A stretch of DNA of 64,000 nucleotides from Flavobacteriales bacterium UBA952 (GCA_002293185.1 DBCS01000006.1:68329-132328); one strand, 5' to 3'; counted from the stretch's first letter, positions 25,738 to 35,419 are shown. Numbers and translations are program-made. Notes: generated from the sequence alone by a model not told the origin.

Positions 25738-27483
25738 ATGTATCGCTCACACACTTGCGGAGAATTAAGATTAGAACATGTAGGAACAAAAGTCACGTTA
25801 GCTGGCTGGATGCAACGCTCCAGAGACCTGGGTGGCATGACCTTCATCGATCTCCGAGACCGCTACGGCCTTACACAATTGGCTTTCAATATGGAGCTCA
25901 ATGCTGGGCTGTGCGAACAAGCCCGCAAGTTGGGTCGTGAGTTTGTAATTCAAGTAGAAGGCGAAGTCATTGAACGCAGCAGCAAAAATAAAAATATCCC
26001 CACCGGCGAAATCGAAATCAATGTGCTTTCACTGCATATTTTGAACGCCGCTAAATTACCTCCCTTTACCATCGAGGACGACACAGATGGCGGCGATGAG
26101 CTGCGCATGCAATACCGCTACCTAGACTTGCGCCGCAATCCAGTCTTAGAAAAACTCCGCCTGCGCAATCAAGTAGCGCTTGAAACCCGCAAATATTTAG
26201 ATTCTAAAGAATTTCTCGATGTAGAAACACCCGTGCTCATCAAGTCTACCCCTGAGGGTGCAAGAGACTTCGTAGTACCTAGCCGCATGAACGAAGGGCA
26301 ATTCTATGCGCTTCCTCAGTCGCCACAAACCTTCAAACAACTTTTAATGGTGAGTGGTTTTGACCGCTACTACCAAATTGTCAAATGCTTCCGCGACGAA
26401 GACCTGCGTGCAGACCGCCAACCAGAGTTTACGCAAATTGACTGCGAAATGGCATTTGTAGAACAAAACGATATTCTCGAAATGTTCGAAGGTCTCATTA
26501 AACACGTTTTTGAAAAAGTGCGTGGCGTTAAATTCGAAGGCGCCTTTCCACGCATGACCTACGCCGAAGCCATGGAGCGCTATGGCTCAGATAAACCCGA
26601 TATCCGCTTCGGTATGGAGTTCGTAGACCTCACTACCTTGGCGCAACAAAACGATTTTGTGGTTTTCAATAGCGCTGAAGCAGTTTTGGCCATCAATGCA
26701 GAAGGTTGTAGTGAATACACCCGAAAGCAACTCGACGAACTCACCGAATGGGTCAAAAGACCACAAATTGGTGCTAAAGGATTAGTCTACATCAAGTACA
26801 ATACAGATGGTACATTCAAGTCGAGTGTCGATAAATTTTACACGGAAGAAGATTTAAAAACAATGGCTGCGCAAGCAAAAGCAAAGCCGGGTGATTTAAT
26901 TTTATTGCTGAGTGGTGAACTTGCCAAAACACGCAAGCAACTCAACGAGCTCAGACTTTATTTAGGGACAACACTAGGCCTACGTGACTCTAACGTATTT
27001 AAACCATTGTGGGTACTTGACTTCCCCTTACTTGAATGGGACGAAGAGAGCGGCCGCTATCACGCCATGCACCACCCGTTTACTTCACCAAAACCCGAAG
27101 ACCTCCACCTCATCAATACCGAACCAGGTAAAGTACGTGCCAATGCCTATGACCTTGCCATGAACGGTGTAGAACTCGGCGGTGGATCTATCCGTATCCA
27201 TGATCGTGGGCTTCAATCTCGCATGTTCGACCTACTCGGTTTCAGCAAAGAAGAAGCACAAGCACAATTTGGCTTTCTGATGGCCGCATTTGAATATGGT
27301 GCGCCTCCACACGGTGGTTTGGCCTTTGGTTTAGATCGCTTGGTAGCCACTATGGGTGGTTCAGAATCTATCCGAGACTACATCGCTTTTCCTAAAAACA
27401 ACTCCGGACGCGATACCATGATCGACGCGCCATCTCCACTCAATGAAGCCCAACTTAAAGAATTAGGTCTAAAGCTCAACTAA
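25738..27483 (+). CDS. aspS: Aspartyl-tRNA synthetase
   Basis: 581 residues from ATG 25738 (MYRSHTCGELRLEH), the family's standard start. Class II synthetase charging tRNA(Asp). The N-terminal OB-fold anticodon domain (GWMQRSRDLGGMTFIDLRDRYG), motif 2 (QIVKCFRDEDLRADRQPEFTQID) and motif 3 (GLAFGLDRLVATMGGSESIRDYIAFPK) are all visible, with the bacterial GAD insertion domain between. An in-frame TTG at 25705 would add 11 residues that are not conserved and precede the promoter box. Confidence 0.97.
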   Translation: MYRSHTCGELRLEHVGTKVTLAGWMQRSRDLGGMTFIDLRDRYGLTQLAFNMELNAGLCEQARKLGREFVIQVEGEVIERSSKNKNIPTGEIEINVLSLHILNAAKLPPFTIEDDTDGGDELRMQYRYLDLRRNPVLEKLRLRNQVALETRKYLDSKEFLDVETPVLIKSTPEGARDFVVPSRMNEGQFYALPQSPQTFKQLLMVSGFDRYYQIVKCFRDEDLRADRQPEFTQIDCEMAFVEQNDILEMFEGLIKHVFEKVRGVKFEGAFPRMTYAEAMERYGSDKPDIRFGMEFVDLTTLAQQNDFVVFNSAEAVLAINAEGCSEYTRKQLDELTEWVKRPQIGAKGLVYIKYNTDGTFKSSVDKFYTEEDLKTMAAQAKAKPGDLILLLSGELAKTRKQLNELRLYLGTTLGLRDSNVFKPLWVLDFPLLEWDEESGRYHAMHHPFTSPKPEDLHLINTEPGKVRANAYDLAMNGVELGGGSIRIHDRGLQSRMFDLLGFSKEEAQAQFGFLMAAFEYGAPPHGGLAFGLDRLVATMGGSESIRDYIAFPKNNSGRDTMIDAPSPLNEAQLKELGLKLN

Positions 27484-27508
27484 GCTGCCTGTTAATTGTT
27501 ATAGCATC

Positions 27509-28282
27509 ATGAACCCACAAATCGATCAGCTGCAAGCAGCACTCATTACCCACCGCAACCAACTACTAGCGCATCCAATGTATGCGCAAATTAAACGTAT
27601 AGAGGATTTTCAATGCTTCATGGAGCAACACATCTTTGCCGTTTGGGATTTCATGAGCTTGCTCAAAGCATTGCAACGCGATCTTACTTGTGTTGAGGTT
27701 CCATGGGCGCCAAAAGGATCGCCAGTAACGCGCCGGTTTATCAATGAGATTGTACTTGGCGAGGAAAGCGACGTTGACCAAGATAGCAAAGTACTGAGCC
27801 ATTTTGAAATGTATCTTGAAGCCATGCAACAAATCGGCGCCAATACCCTTCCTATTCATCAACTCACCGAATGGTTGTCTTATGGAAAGACACTAGATGA
27901 AGCGCTTTACCAATTAGAAATAAGAGAAGAAACACGTGCTTTTGTGCGCTTTACCTTTGAAATCATAGAGAGCAGGCAGCTACACAAAATTGCGGCATTG
28001 TTTACCTTTGGCCGAGAAGACCTCATTCCAGATATGTTTATTGAAATCTTGCGCGAAATGCAAGGGCAAGGGCAAACCAACATTGACAAACTCCTGTATT
28101 ATCTAGAAAGACACATCGAGGTAGACGGCGGAGACCACGGACCAATTTCATTAAAAATGATGGAAGAAATTTGTGGTACGGATGCGCTAAAGTGGCAAGA
28201 AGCTACAGACGTATCTATTCAAGCGCTACACAAACGCTACGAACTCTGGAATGGTATTGAGACCAATCTTAATTCCAAGTAG
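27509..28282 (+). CDS. DUF3050 family protein (haem-oxygenase-like fold)
   Basis: 257 residues, all-helical. The family signature is MEQHIFAVWDFMSLLKALQRDLTCVEVPWAPKG near residues 38-70, followed by FINEIVLGEESDVD and SHFEMYLEAMQQIGA. A second conserved region is TFGREDLIPDMFIEI and YLERHIEVDGGDHGP. His, Glu and Asp residues in these helices fit a haem-oxygenase-like or di-iron fold, but the reaction is unknown. It follows aspS by 25 bp and its 3' end overlaps cysS by 14 bp. Confidence 0.75.
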   Translation: MNPQIDQLQAALITHRNQLLAHPMYAQIKRIEDFQCFMEQHIFAVWDFMSLLKALQRDLTCVEVPWAPKGSPVTRRFINEIVLGEESDVDQDSKVLSHFEMYLEAMQQIGANTLPIHQLTEWLSYGKTLDEALYQLEIREETRAFVRFTFEIIESRQLHKIAALFTFGREDLIPDMFIEILREMQGQGQTNIDKLLYYLERHIEVDGGDHGPISLKMMEEICGTDALKWQEATDVSIQALHKRYELWNGIETNLNSK

Positions 28283-29735
28283 TTCCGTCTTTGGCATCCT
28301 TTACGATAATTCCAGCTTTAGCTAAGCCATCCCGAATTTGATCTGAGGTCGTCCAATCTTTATTGGCACGGGCTTGCTGACGCAAATCCAAAACAAGATC
28401 CATGACGGGGGCTAAACGCGTTTCAGTAGCATTACTTTCAGTAGCAAGACCCAATACATCATGAATAAAGACCTCCATTGCTGCTTTTAATTCACTCTTA
28501 TCAGCTATACTTATACTAGCGTTACCATCACTGATTAAATTGATGTGCTTCACGGCTTCAAACAACTGAGCTACTAAAATAGGCGCATTGAAGTCATCGT
28601 TCATGGCCTTGTAAAAAGAACTGACGAGCGCTGCAACATCAAAAGAAGTAGAAGCAGTAGTTTGGATGTTATCTAATGTCTTAAGGCCTTCCATTAAACG
28701 CAAATAGCCCTTCTCTGAGGCATTCAAAGCTTCTTGCGTAAAATCTAGGTTGCTGCGGTAATGCGCTTGCATCATGAAAAAACGAACCACATTGGCCGTG
28801 TAGGACTTCTCAAAAAGCCCGGTTGACCCATCTAAAATCTGCTTAGGTAAGAAATAATTGCCAAAAGACTTGGACATCTTTTGGCCATTGACATTGAGCA
28901 TATTGGCATGCATCCAGTAGCGTGCAGGGTTGCAACCAAAAGACCCGCAGCTTTGGGCAATTTCGTCTTCGTGGTGTGGAAATTTGAGGTCCATGCCGCC
29001 ACCGTGGATATCGAACTGCTTGCCAAGGTATTTGGTGCTCATAGCGGTGCACTCAATATGCCAACCAGGGTTGCCATTGCCCCAAGGCGAGCGCCAAACT
29101 TGCATGTCGTCTGGATTGGATTTTTTCCAGAGCGCAAAGTCAGCAAAAAAGCGTTTTTCGTCTTGTGCGTTGAGTGTGCGCGTTTCGTTCTCGAGTTCAT
29201 CTACCTTTCGACCGCTCAAAATGCCGTAGTTGTAGTCTTGCATGTAACGACGCGTATCAAAATAAACCGAACCGTTCACCTGATAAGCGTAACCATTGGT
29301 TATAATTTGTTCTATAATTTCTATTTGCTCTTGAATATGCTGCGTTGCGGTAGGTTCTATACTTGGTGGCAACATATTATATACCCGCTGTAGTTCTTGG
29401 AACTTTACGGCATATTTGTAGACAATTTCTAAAGAATGGAGCTGCTCTGCTTTGGCTGCGGCGCCAATGCTATCTACTTCTTGGCCTGCTGAATTTGTAA
29501 TATGGCCTGCATCGGTAATGTTGCGCACATATTTAACCTGAAACCCCAGATGTAAAAGGTAACGGTAAATGAGGTCAAAATTAATGAAGGTTCGCATGTT
29601 GCCCATATGGGGCTCGCTGTAAAGCGTTGGGCCACAAACATACATACCGATCTTACCCTCCACTAGCGGAACAAAAGGTTCTTTTTCACCTTTTAGACTG
29701 TTATAAATGACAAGTTGATCTTGCTGTTCTTTCAT
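28269..29735 (-). CDS. cysS: Cysteinyl-tRNA synthetase
   Basis: 488 residues, class I synthetase charging tRNA(Cys). The HIGH motif appears as SEPHMGNMRTF, the zinc-binding site as MYVCGPTLY, PGWHIECTAMS and GGGMDLKFPHHEDEIAQS, and the KMSKS loop as QKMSKSFGNYF. Length is normal for Bacteroidota. A minus-strand TAAATTTG box (29761-29754) precedes the start, back-to-back with the promoter of the DUF4783 gene. Confidence 0.97.
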   Translation of the reverse strand: MKEQQDQLVIYNSLKGEKEPFVPLVEGKIGMYVCGPTLYSEPHMGNMRTFINFDLIYRYLLHLGFQVKYVRNITDAGHITNSAGQEVDSIGAAAKAEQLHSLEIVYKYAVKFQELQRVYNMLPPSIEPTATQHIQEQIEIIEQIITNGYAYQVNGSVYFDTRRYMQDYNYGILSGRKVDELENETRTLNAQDEKRFFADFALWKKSNPDDMQVWRSPWGNGNPGWHIECTAMSTKYLGKQFDIHGGGMDLKFPHHEDEIAQSCGSFGCNPARYWMHANMLNVNGQKMSKSFGNYFLPKQILDGSTGLFEKSYTANVVRFFMMQAHYRSNLDFTQEALNASEKGYLRLMEGLKTLDNIQTTASTSFDVAALVSSFYKAMNDDFNAPILVAQLFEAVKHINLISDGNASISIADKSELKAAMEVFIHDVLGLATESNATETRLAPVMDLVLDLRQQARANKDWTTSDQIRDGLAKAGIIVKDAKDGTTWN

Positions 29736-29786
29736 TTAGAATGATTATAGATACAAATTTAGCCAATTTTGCGGCATCATTTTTGT

Positions 29787-29794
29787 TAAGTTTG
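29787..29794 (+). promoter_or_regulatory. -7 promoter box of the DUF4783 gene
   Basis: TAAGTTTG matches TAnnTTTG and ends only 4 bp before the ATG at 29799, so the mRNA would be leaderless or nearly so. TTTG at 29768-29771 is a possible -33 box with a short 15-bp spacer. Confidence 0.4.
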
Positions 29795-29798
29795 TGTC

Positions 29799-30185
29799 AT
29801 GAACGCAATTTATTGTTTCTTCAGCACCCTACTGCTAGCACTCAGCTTTAGTGGTGACATCCCCTATTCCACGATTCAAAGAGGGATGGAAAGTAACGAC
29901 GCTCATGCTATCGTTCATCTTGCAAAAGACAAAATTGTTTTGCAAGTTCCAGGCTCCGACGGTGCTTACCCGTTATCTCAAGCCGAAATGATCTTAAATA
30001 GCTTTTTTCAAAAAAACCCAAAAGGAACCTTTACTTTGCGCTACAAAAACGCAAAATCAATAGAAGGAAACGGTGCGGTTATAGGTTCTTATGTTACAAA
30101 AGGCACGAGTTTTCGGAGCACTTTTCAATTCAGGAGCGGAAAATACGAAACCAAGCTCGAAAGCTTGAGTATTGTGAAAGAATAA
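29799..30185 (+). CDS. DUF4783 family exported protein
   Basis: 128 residues with a signal peptide (up to about LALSFSGD). The short mature domain resembles DUF4783/NTF2-like proteins of Bacteroidota: IQRGMESNDAHAIVHLAKDKIVLQVPG, YPLSQAEMILNSFFQKNP and GSYVTKGTSFRSTFQFRSGKYETKLESLSI. Function is unknown. It lies convergent with the glycosyltransferase gene, 3 bp apart. Confidence 0.72.
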   Translation: MNAIYCFFSTLLLALSFSGDIPYSTIQRGMESNDAHAIVHLAKDKIVLQVPGSDGAYPLSQAEMILNSFFQKNPKGTFTLRYKNAKSIEGNGAVIGSYVTKGTSFRSTFQFRSGKYETKLESLSIVKE

Positions 30186-30188
30186 AAA

Positions 30189-32090
30189 TTAGGCTTGTTG
30201 TCCTCTATTTTCTTTGAGCGTATTGAAGAAGATTATTCCGTAACCCACAGCGAGCATTACATGAAAAGGAACCATTCCTAAATCACCATAAATTGCGCGG
30301 TTCACGGCCGTAAATCCGAATACCACCATAAACGTACCTTCTAGGATATTAATGATCGAAAGGCTCTTCTTATCGTATTTGTTGCCTTTGAATTCATCTT
30401 TTTTGGCGACATTAAACTTTGGTGTACGCACAAAAGAACTCTTAATACCTAGATATCCTTCGATGACGGCAACTGCATTGCTGAGCCCAAGCGCCATAGA
30501 AACAGTCAAAAACTGAACAAAGCGACCCAAGAAACGAAAGAGGTCTCCGAAGAAGTTACCGCGTTTATCGCGAAAAGAATTCCAATAATAGAAAGCTAAG
30601 AAAATAGTACTAGAGAAGAAGTACATTCCAAATTTGATATAAATATTCAAGTCAGAGAAGGAATCTTTGATGTGCAATACGGCAAGGCTCAACAAGGAAA
30701 GAATAAGGATAAAAAAGAAAACAGATGAGTTGAACAAGTGCGCCAACCCATGTATGCGGTCGCTAGTTTTAATGCCTTTGGTGGTAGCCAAACGCTTCCA
30801 CATTTTGATAAATACTTCTGCTCCGCCTTTCATCCAGCGGTGTTGTTGGCTTTTGAGTGCCGACATTGTAATCGGGAGTTCTGCAGGAGATTCAACCTCT
30901 TCTAAATAGACAAAACGCCATCCTTTCATTTGAGCGCGGTAGCTGAGGTCGAGGTCTTCAGTGATGGTGTCGTGTTCCCAACCGCCTGCATCGTCTATCG
31001 TAGACCGGCGCCACACACCTGCTGTTCCGTTGAAGTTGATGTAGTGCCCGCTCACATTACGTCCCCCTTGCTCAATAGCGAAGTGCCCATTCAAACCAAA
31101 AGCTTGCAACTCAGTGAGCAAAGAGTAGTCTTTGTTGAGGTGCCCCCAACGGGTCTGAACCACGCCTACGTTGTCTGACTGAAAATAAGGGATAGTCCGC
31201 AGTAAGAAATCTTTGCTCGGGACAAAATCAGCATCAAAAATAGCAATGAATTCACCTTCTACTTTGTCCATGGCGTCGTCAAGTGCTCCGGCTTTGTAGC
31301 CTGTGCGGTCTGTACGGTGTACATGTTGAATATTGATGCCTCGAGCGGCAACCTCAGCACATTTGTTGGCAATAATGTCTTTGGTTTCATCAGTGGAGTC
31401 GTCGAGTACTTGAATTTGAAATTTGTCTCGTGGGTAGTCCATTTCGGCTACCGTTTCAATGATTCGTTCCGCCACGTACATTTCATTGAACATTGGCAGT
31501 TGAACCGTTACTTTTGGTGCGCTCGCCAAATCAAAATCAGGGGTGACTCGACTTTGTTGTTTCTTTTTGTTGCGCACATATGCAATTGCTAGGCTCAATT
31601 GTATCACACTATAAAAGAAAATGAGTAACAGACAAAGACCATAAATAACAAGGATTACACGCGCTGCCATGTGCGACCAATAATGTTCTTTGCCTTGGTA
31701 ATCTCCCCAGTTGAACATCCAGGAAACCTTGAGTTGTGCTGTAAATGGGTCTGACTTACTAAAGGTATAGTGGATTAAATGCTCCTTCTCGTTGGTTTGA
31801 AATACCTTTAATGTGGTGGCGCGGTAGTCTTTGTCTATTAAACGCAATTTGGACCTTCCGATCGGAACATTTCTGAAAGTGAATTTTCCGTTGTCATCGG
31901 TTTCTGCAAGATATACCTTTCCTGTAACTAATGATTTTAATTGAACCGCTACTTCATCAACTTCAGATTTGGTTTTGTAATCAACTAAAAAACCTTCGAT
32001 TTTTTTCGATACCGGACCTATGTATGTTTTATTGGCAAATGCAGTGCTGATAAAAAGGCTAAGTAATGCGCTTAAGAGTAGTTTATTCAT
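30189..32090 (-). CDS. Membrane family 2 glycosyltransferase with an N-terminal carboxypeptidase-regulatory-like domain
   Basis: 633 residues. A signal peptide (to about residue 20) is followed by a beta-sandwich of the carboxypeptidase-regulatory type (residues about 30-110: IEGFLVDYKTKSEVDEV...DDNGKFTFRNVPIG), then a membrane helix (about 145-175), a cytosolic GT2 domain and several C-terminal membrane helices. GT motifs are QVLDDSTDETKD, FDADFVPS, TEDLDLSYRAQ and QQHRWMKGG (QxxRW), as in cellulose synthase-like processive enzymes. It probably makes or transfers a cell-envelope polysaccharide or glycolipid. A minus-strand TATATTTG box lies at 32130-32123. Confidence 0.85.
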   Translation of the reverse strand: MNKLLLSALLSLFISTAFANKTYIGPVSKKIEGFLVDYKTKSEVDEVAVQLKSLVTGKVYLAETDDNGKFTFRNVPIGRSKLRLIDKDYRATTLKVFQTNEKEHLIHYTFSKSDPFTAQLKVSWMFNWGDYQGKEHYWSHMAARVILVIYGLCLLLIFFYSVIQLSLAIAYVRNKKKQQSRVTPDFDLASAPKVTVQLPMFNEMYVAERIIETVAEMDYPRDKFQIQVLDDSTDETKDIIANKCAEVAARGINIQHVHRTDRTGYKAGALDDAMDKVEGEFIAIFDADFVPSKDFLLRTIPYFQSDNVGVVQTRWGHLNKDYSLLTELQAFGLNGHFAIEQGGRNVSGHYINFNGTAGVWRRSTIDDAGGWEHDTITEDLDLSYRAQMKGWRFVYLEEVESPAELPITMSALKSQQHRWMKGGAEVFIKMWKRLATTKGIKTSDRIHGLAHLFNSSVFFFILILSLLSLAVLHIKDSFSDLNIYIKFGMYFFSSTIFLAFYYWNSFRDKRGNFFGDLFRFLGRFVQFLTVSMALGLSNAVAVIEGYLGIKSSFVRTPKFNVAKKDEFKGNKYDKKSLSIINILEGTFMVVFGFTAVNRAIYGDLGMVPFHVMLAVGYGIIFFNTLKENRGQQA

Positions 32091-32133
32091 GGGTCAAGCA
32101 ACAAGAAATTGAAAATAAAAAGCAAATATAGAT

Positions 32134-34248
32134 TTATTCTTTCATTAAGGTCATTTCATCAACCAAGTGTTTGGCTCCAGCGTAGATATCCATAACCCAA
32201 AGTACATAGCGAATATCTACCACAATATTGCGACAACGAATCGGATCAAACAAGTAATCGCTCATGGTGCTCTCCCAACTGCGGTCAAAATTAAGACCCA
32301 TTAGGTAGCCATTTTTATCAAGCACCGGTGAACCCGAATTGCCGCCGGTTGTATGGTTTGAGCCTGTAAAACAAACCCAAAGTTCGTTACCTTGAGCATA
32401 AGGGCCGTAGTTTTTGGCGGCGTGCAATTCTAGCATGCGCGGCAATAACTCAAAATCTGGGTTGCCGGTGTTGTATTTTGTGATGATACCATCAAGGGTA
32501 GTGTGTTCAGTATAGCGCATGCCATCAGTTGGCGCAGATCCTTCGAGTTGCCCATAGGTAATGCGCAAACTAGAGTTAGCGTCTGGCCAATGTTTGGCCA
32601 GTGGGAACATAATGTATTTACCCTCCACATAGACTTGCATCCACTTATTAACCTCCACCTGGAAATTCCTGTACGCCGGCACCACCTCATTTCTAAATGG
32701 CGTGAAAAATTGATAAAAATGGACAAAACCAGGGTCTTTTTGCATTTTTTTGATCGATTTTGCGCCAAAACCATCTAAAAATGCCTTAAAGCGTACTGCA
32801 TCGGTAAAGATAGATTTAGTGTAAATGGAGATGGTCAGATCTTCTAAGGTAGTTCCTTTTAATTCTTGTTGTGAATAGCTTAAATATAGTTTTGTTAAGG
32901 CCCTAAAAATGTTGGCATCAACCTCAGCGTTGTAATTTTTGAAGAAACCATCTGCACTCGCTTGTACTTTAGCAATGACACTTTCGAGTTCATTATTGGC
33001 CTCATACTTCTGATAATTCGTCATTAAATCTTCGAGACCTCGAACGAGTTTAAAATATTCTGGCCCCACTGAAAAATACTCCACACCAACCGCGTAGTTG
33101 TATTCGGACTTTGTGCCTTCTGCCATGAGGCCATTGAGCGTTTGTTGTGCAACCGCATATTTAGCCCAGTCAGGCTTGCTGATTGCCATCGCTTTATAAT
33201 TTGCTTCATAGTCGAGCTTCAATTGAACGGCATCTAAATTTTGAAGACCCTCTACTTGACCAATCCATTTTTTCCAAGCATTGGCAATACTTGCTTGTTT
33301 GGCTGAGTACTGAATGCGCGTGAGGTCGGAAGCTTTCATGCCGGCGTCTATTGCGGCTAAAGATTGATTGCGCATTTCGATACGAGCAGGACGCTCTTTT
33401 TCAATGATGAATTTGAGGTACTCAGAAACCACATGTTGTTCTGTTGTGCCCGGAAAACCATAGACCATTGTAAAATCGCCTTCTTTGCGGTCTTGGAATG
33501 AAATCGGCAAATAATGAAGCGGCTTATACGGTTGGTTGTCTTGTGAATAAGCCGCTGGCTTGTTGTCTTTGCCTGCATAAATTCTGAAAACAGAGAAGTC
33601 ACCGGTATGGCGTGGCCAAACCCAGTTGTCGGTGTCACCACCAAACTTTCCGATTGAATTAGGCGGTGTACCTACAAAACGAATATCGGTAAATGTTTCT
33701 TTGACCATCAAATAAAAATCATTGCCATAATTAAACGGCTTGATCTCAGCCTCAAAATGCGTTCCGGCAATGGCGGCCGCCACCAACTTCTTGATATTTG
33801 CTGCAATAGTTGCTTGATCTGCTTTAGATGTAGCGCCCGCCAAAACCGCAGCGGTCACGTCTTCAATTCGTACGATGCGCAGTGCCGTAAGGCCCGGATT
33901 GGGCAATTCTTCTGCTAAATTTTTAGCCCAAAAACCATTCTTTAAATAGTCGTGTTCAAGGGAACTATGCGCTTGAATTTGCCCATAACCACAATGGTGA
34001 TTGGTGAGTAACAATCCTTTGTCTGAAACCAACTCTGCTGTACAACCTCCTCCAAACTGAAAAATAGCGTCTTTGATACTTGTGCTGTTCACACTATAAA
34101 TATCAGCAGCACTGAGCTTCATCCCCTTGGCTTTCATGTCATTTTCAAAAGCGGCAATAAGCGATGGAATGAGCATGCCTTCTTCGGCGAAGACAGGCTT
34201 AAGCGTTAAAATTGTAAGGCAAAAAATGGCGATTAAACGCAGTTTCAT
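32134..34248 (-). CDS. S46 family dipeptidyl-peptidase (DPP7/DPP11 type)
   Basis: 704 residues from ATG 34248 (MKLRLIAIFCLTI, a signal peptide); an in-frame ATG at 34296 adds 16 residues ahead of the signal. Periplasmic serine peptidase removing N-terminal dipeptides. The catalytic His is H85 of LLTNHHCGYG, the catalytic Ser lies in TGGNSGSPVLD. In the specificity segment (GLNFDRSWESTMSD) an Arg occupies the position that is Arg in DPP11 and Gly in DPP7, which suggests preference for Asp or Glu at P1 (from memory of the family). It is the last core gene before the integrated element; the junction lies within about 50 bp of its start. Confidence 0.87.
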   Translation of the reverse strand: MKLRLIAIFCLTILTLKPVFAEEGMLIPSLIAAFENDMKAKGMKLSAADIYSVNSTSIKDAIFQFGGGCTAELVSDKGLLLTNHHCGYGQIQAHSSLEHDYLKNGFWAKNLAEELPNPGLTALRIVRIEDVTAAVLAGATSKADQATIAANIKKLVAAAIAGTHFEAEIKPFNYGNDFYLMVKETFTDIRFVGTPPNSIGKFGGDTDNWVWPRHTGDFSVFRIYAGKDNKPAAYSQDNQPYKPLHYLPISFQDRKEGDFTMVYGFPGTTEQHVVSEYLKFIIEKERPARIEMRNQSLAAIDAGMKASDLTRIQYSAKQASIANAWKKWIGQVEGLQNLDAVQLKLDYEANYKAMAISKPDWAKYAVAQQTLNGLMAEGTKSEYNYAVGVEYFSVGPEYFKLVRGLEDLMTNYQKYEANNELESVIAKVQASADGFFKNYNAEVDANIFRALTKLYLSYSQQELKGTTLEDLTISIYTKSIFTDAVRFKAFLDGFGAKSIKKMQKDPGFVHFYQFFTPFRNEVVPAYRNFQVEVNKWMQVYVEGKYIMFPLAKHWPDANSSLRITYGQLEGSAPTDGMRYTEHTTLDGIITKYNTGNPDFELLPRMLELHAAKNYGPYAQGNELWVCFTGSNHTTGGNSGSPVLDKNGYLMGLNFDRSWESTMSDYLFDPIRCRNIVVDIRYVLWVMDIYAGAKHLVDEMTLMKE

Positions 34249-34301
34249 AACTCTAAAATTTAGGATACGAAGGTAGGGAATTACTTCCCTATACATGAAC
34301 T

Positions 34302-34350
34302 GATAACAATAGATAAAGACTGAATCCCTTTACTATAGCGGTTTTTCGCA
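34302..34350. repeat. Left-end sequence, imperfect inverted copy of the right end (candidate attL region)
   Basis: GATAACAAT and AGATAAAGA at 10-bp spacing are followed by CTGAATCCCTT and GCGGTTTTTCGC. The reverse complement of the right end (about 63974 to 63921) reads in the same order: GATAAC..., AGATAACTGAAACCCTT and AAGGGTTTTTCGCG. The shared order over some 45 bp with a few mismatches suggests recombinase recognition sequence. The exact crossover point cannot be read. Confidence 0.5.
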
Positions 34351-34357
34351 ATTTTCA

Positions 34358-34378
34358 CGAGCAACAAATGAGCAACAA
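34358..34378 (+). repeat. Left copy of a 21-bp element-end direct repeat
   Basis: Identical to 63849-63869. It contains GAGCAACAAAT followed by GAGCAACAA, two units 11 bp apart. A related pair, GAGCAACAGAT/AAGCAACAA, follows at 34401-34419. The arrangement suggests arm-type recombinase sites. Confidence 0.6.
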
Positions 34379-34521
34379 CTCATCAGATTTCGGCTTCTTT
34401 GAGCAACAGATAAGCAACAAAAAAGAACTACAAAACGAAGATAAAATAATTTAACGAAAGTTGTTTTTTCTTATCGATATTTTCCGATTTCTACCTGCTT
34501 CCATTTCTTCAAAAAGTACCC

Positions 34522-34551
34522 CGGTGAACATTGAACAAATGAATAAATGAA
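34522..34551 (+). repeat. Relic of a second DUF3987 gene end, 30-bp inverted repeat of 60229-60258
   Basis: Thirty bases are identical to the reverse complement of 60229-60258, which spans the last codons and stop of the DUF3987 gene. In the matching frame the upstream bases read FKKYPGEH-stop, against FKPVSGEH-stop at the right. The left end thus retains only the tail of an oppositely oriented mobility block. The 34,379-34,694 interval holds no intact gene besides this. Confidence 0.65.
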
Positions 34552-34694
34552 TATTGAAAATCGGCCTGTTTCTTATTGATCAAAATCGATTAATAGTCTT
34601 AATATGTCCAAACAAGTCTAAGTTTGCGTCCTATTCCGTACTCATGTGTCCGATGTCTTTTTCTTCAGAAAAAATGATTTTACTTTAGTCGTCT

Positions 34695-35072
34695 ATGGAA
34701 GCAAAAAATAGTAAAGCCATCACCAACGAAATGATCTTTGAAGAGCTTCAAATCTTGAAGTATCAAATGCAGCAATTACAAGCCGACATGGAAAGCTTCA
34801 AAAATCCCGTTGGTGAGTTTACCTCTAAATGGGTAGATACCTATGACGTGATGCGAATGCTACGCGTGAGTCGGCGCACTATGGACAATTATATCAAGGA
34901 GGGAAAGCTCTCGCCCACTCGGATTAGGAAGAGGAATTACTTCGATGTTTCACAAGTAAAAGCGCTCATGAAAATTCCGGATGAAAGGCTTTTTTCGTAT
35001 GGTGTCGATGTCCCTTGGTTACGAGAACATGTCCGGCCTTTTTTGGAGATGGGGGATGATTATGCCATTTGA
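34695..35072 (+). CDS. Excisionase-like helix-turn-helix protein
   Basis: 125 residues. A predicted coiled coil (EMIFEELQILKYQMQQLQADMESF, about 10-35) is followed by a MerR/excisionase-type winged HTH: WVDTYDVMRMLRVSRRTMDNYIKEGKLSPTRIRKRNYFDVSQVKALM. Such proteins bind element ends or regulate mobility genes. It is the first intact gene inside the left end. Two decayed copies of the same family occur downstream (35251 and 42057). Confidence 0.75.
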   Translation: MEAKNSKAITNEMIFEELQILKYQMQQLQADMESFKNPVGEFTSKWVDTYDVMRMLRVSRRTMDNYIKEGKLSPTRIRKRNYFDVSQVKALMKIPDERLFSYGVDVPWLREHVRPFLEMGDDYAI

Positions 35073-35250
35073 GTTATTGCATTTTTTGCAACATCTCATC
35101 ATTCATGAATATTTCCAGTTTGGAAAAAGTCAAATTCAACAAGTAATTTTTTCAACTACCGAGCATTTCTCGGTAACTGAATATATACTATTTTCCTGGT
35201 TCATGTACCTATTCAACCCCACGGTAAAACAGTCCTAAGTGTTAGCGAAT

Positions 35251-35307
35251 AAACCCAATTATTTTGAAGTGGAGAAGGTAAAGGAGGTGATGTATATTCA
35301 TAAACTC
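35251..35307 (+). pseudogene. Short relic of an excisionase-like HTH gene
   Basis: In one frame the sequence reads KPNYFEVEKVKEVMYIHKL, matching the RNYFDVSQVKALMKIP segment of the HTH protein encoded at 34695. No start or upstream HTH half is present, and stops flank it. The rest of the 35,073-35,560 gap holds only a terminator-like hairpin. Confidence 0.55.
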
Positions 35308-35419
35308 ATATCATACCAGTAAGATATAAATAAGATGATCCAGAACATGACAAATTTGGAGAAAGGAGAAGATTAAAATCACGATTTATCATTTGAAAGC
35401 CAAATTGAATGCATGCCTT

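Noticed and set aside
28881..29393. 170-codon frame antisense to cysS
   Set aside because: It lies wholly within cysS, whose active-site motifs are intact; long antisense frames are common in codon-biased genes.
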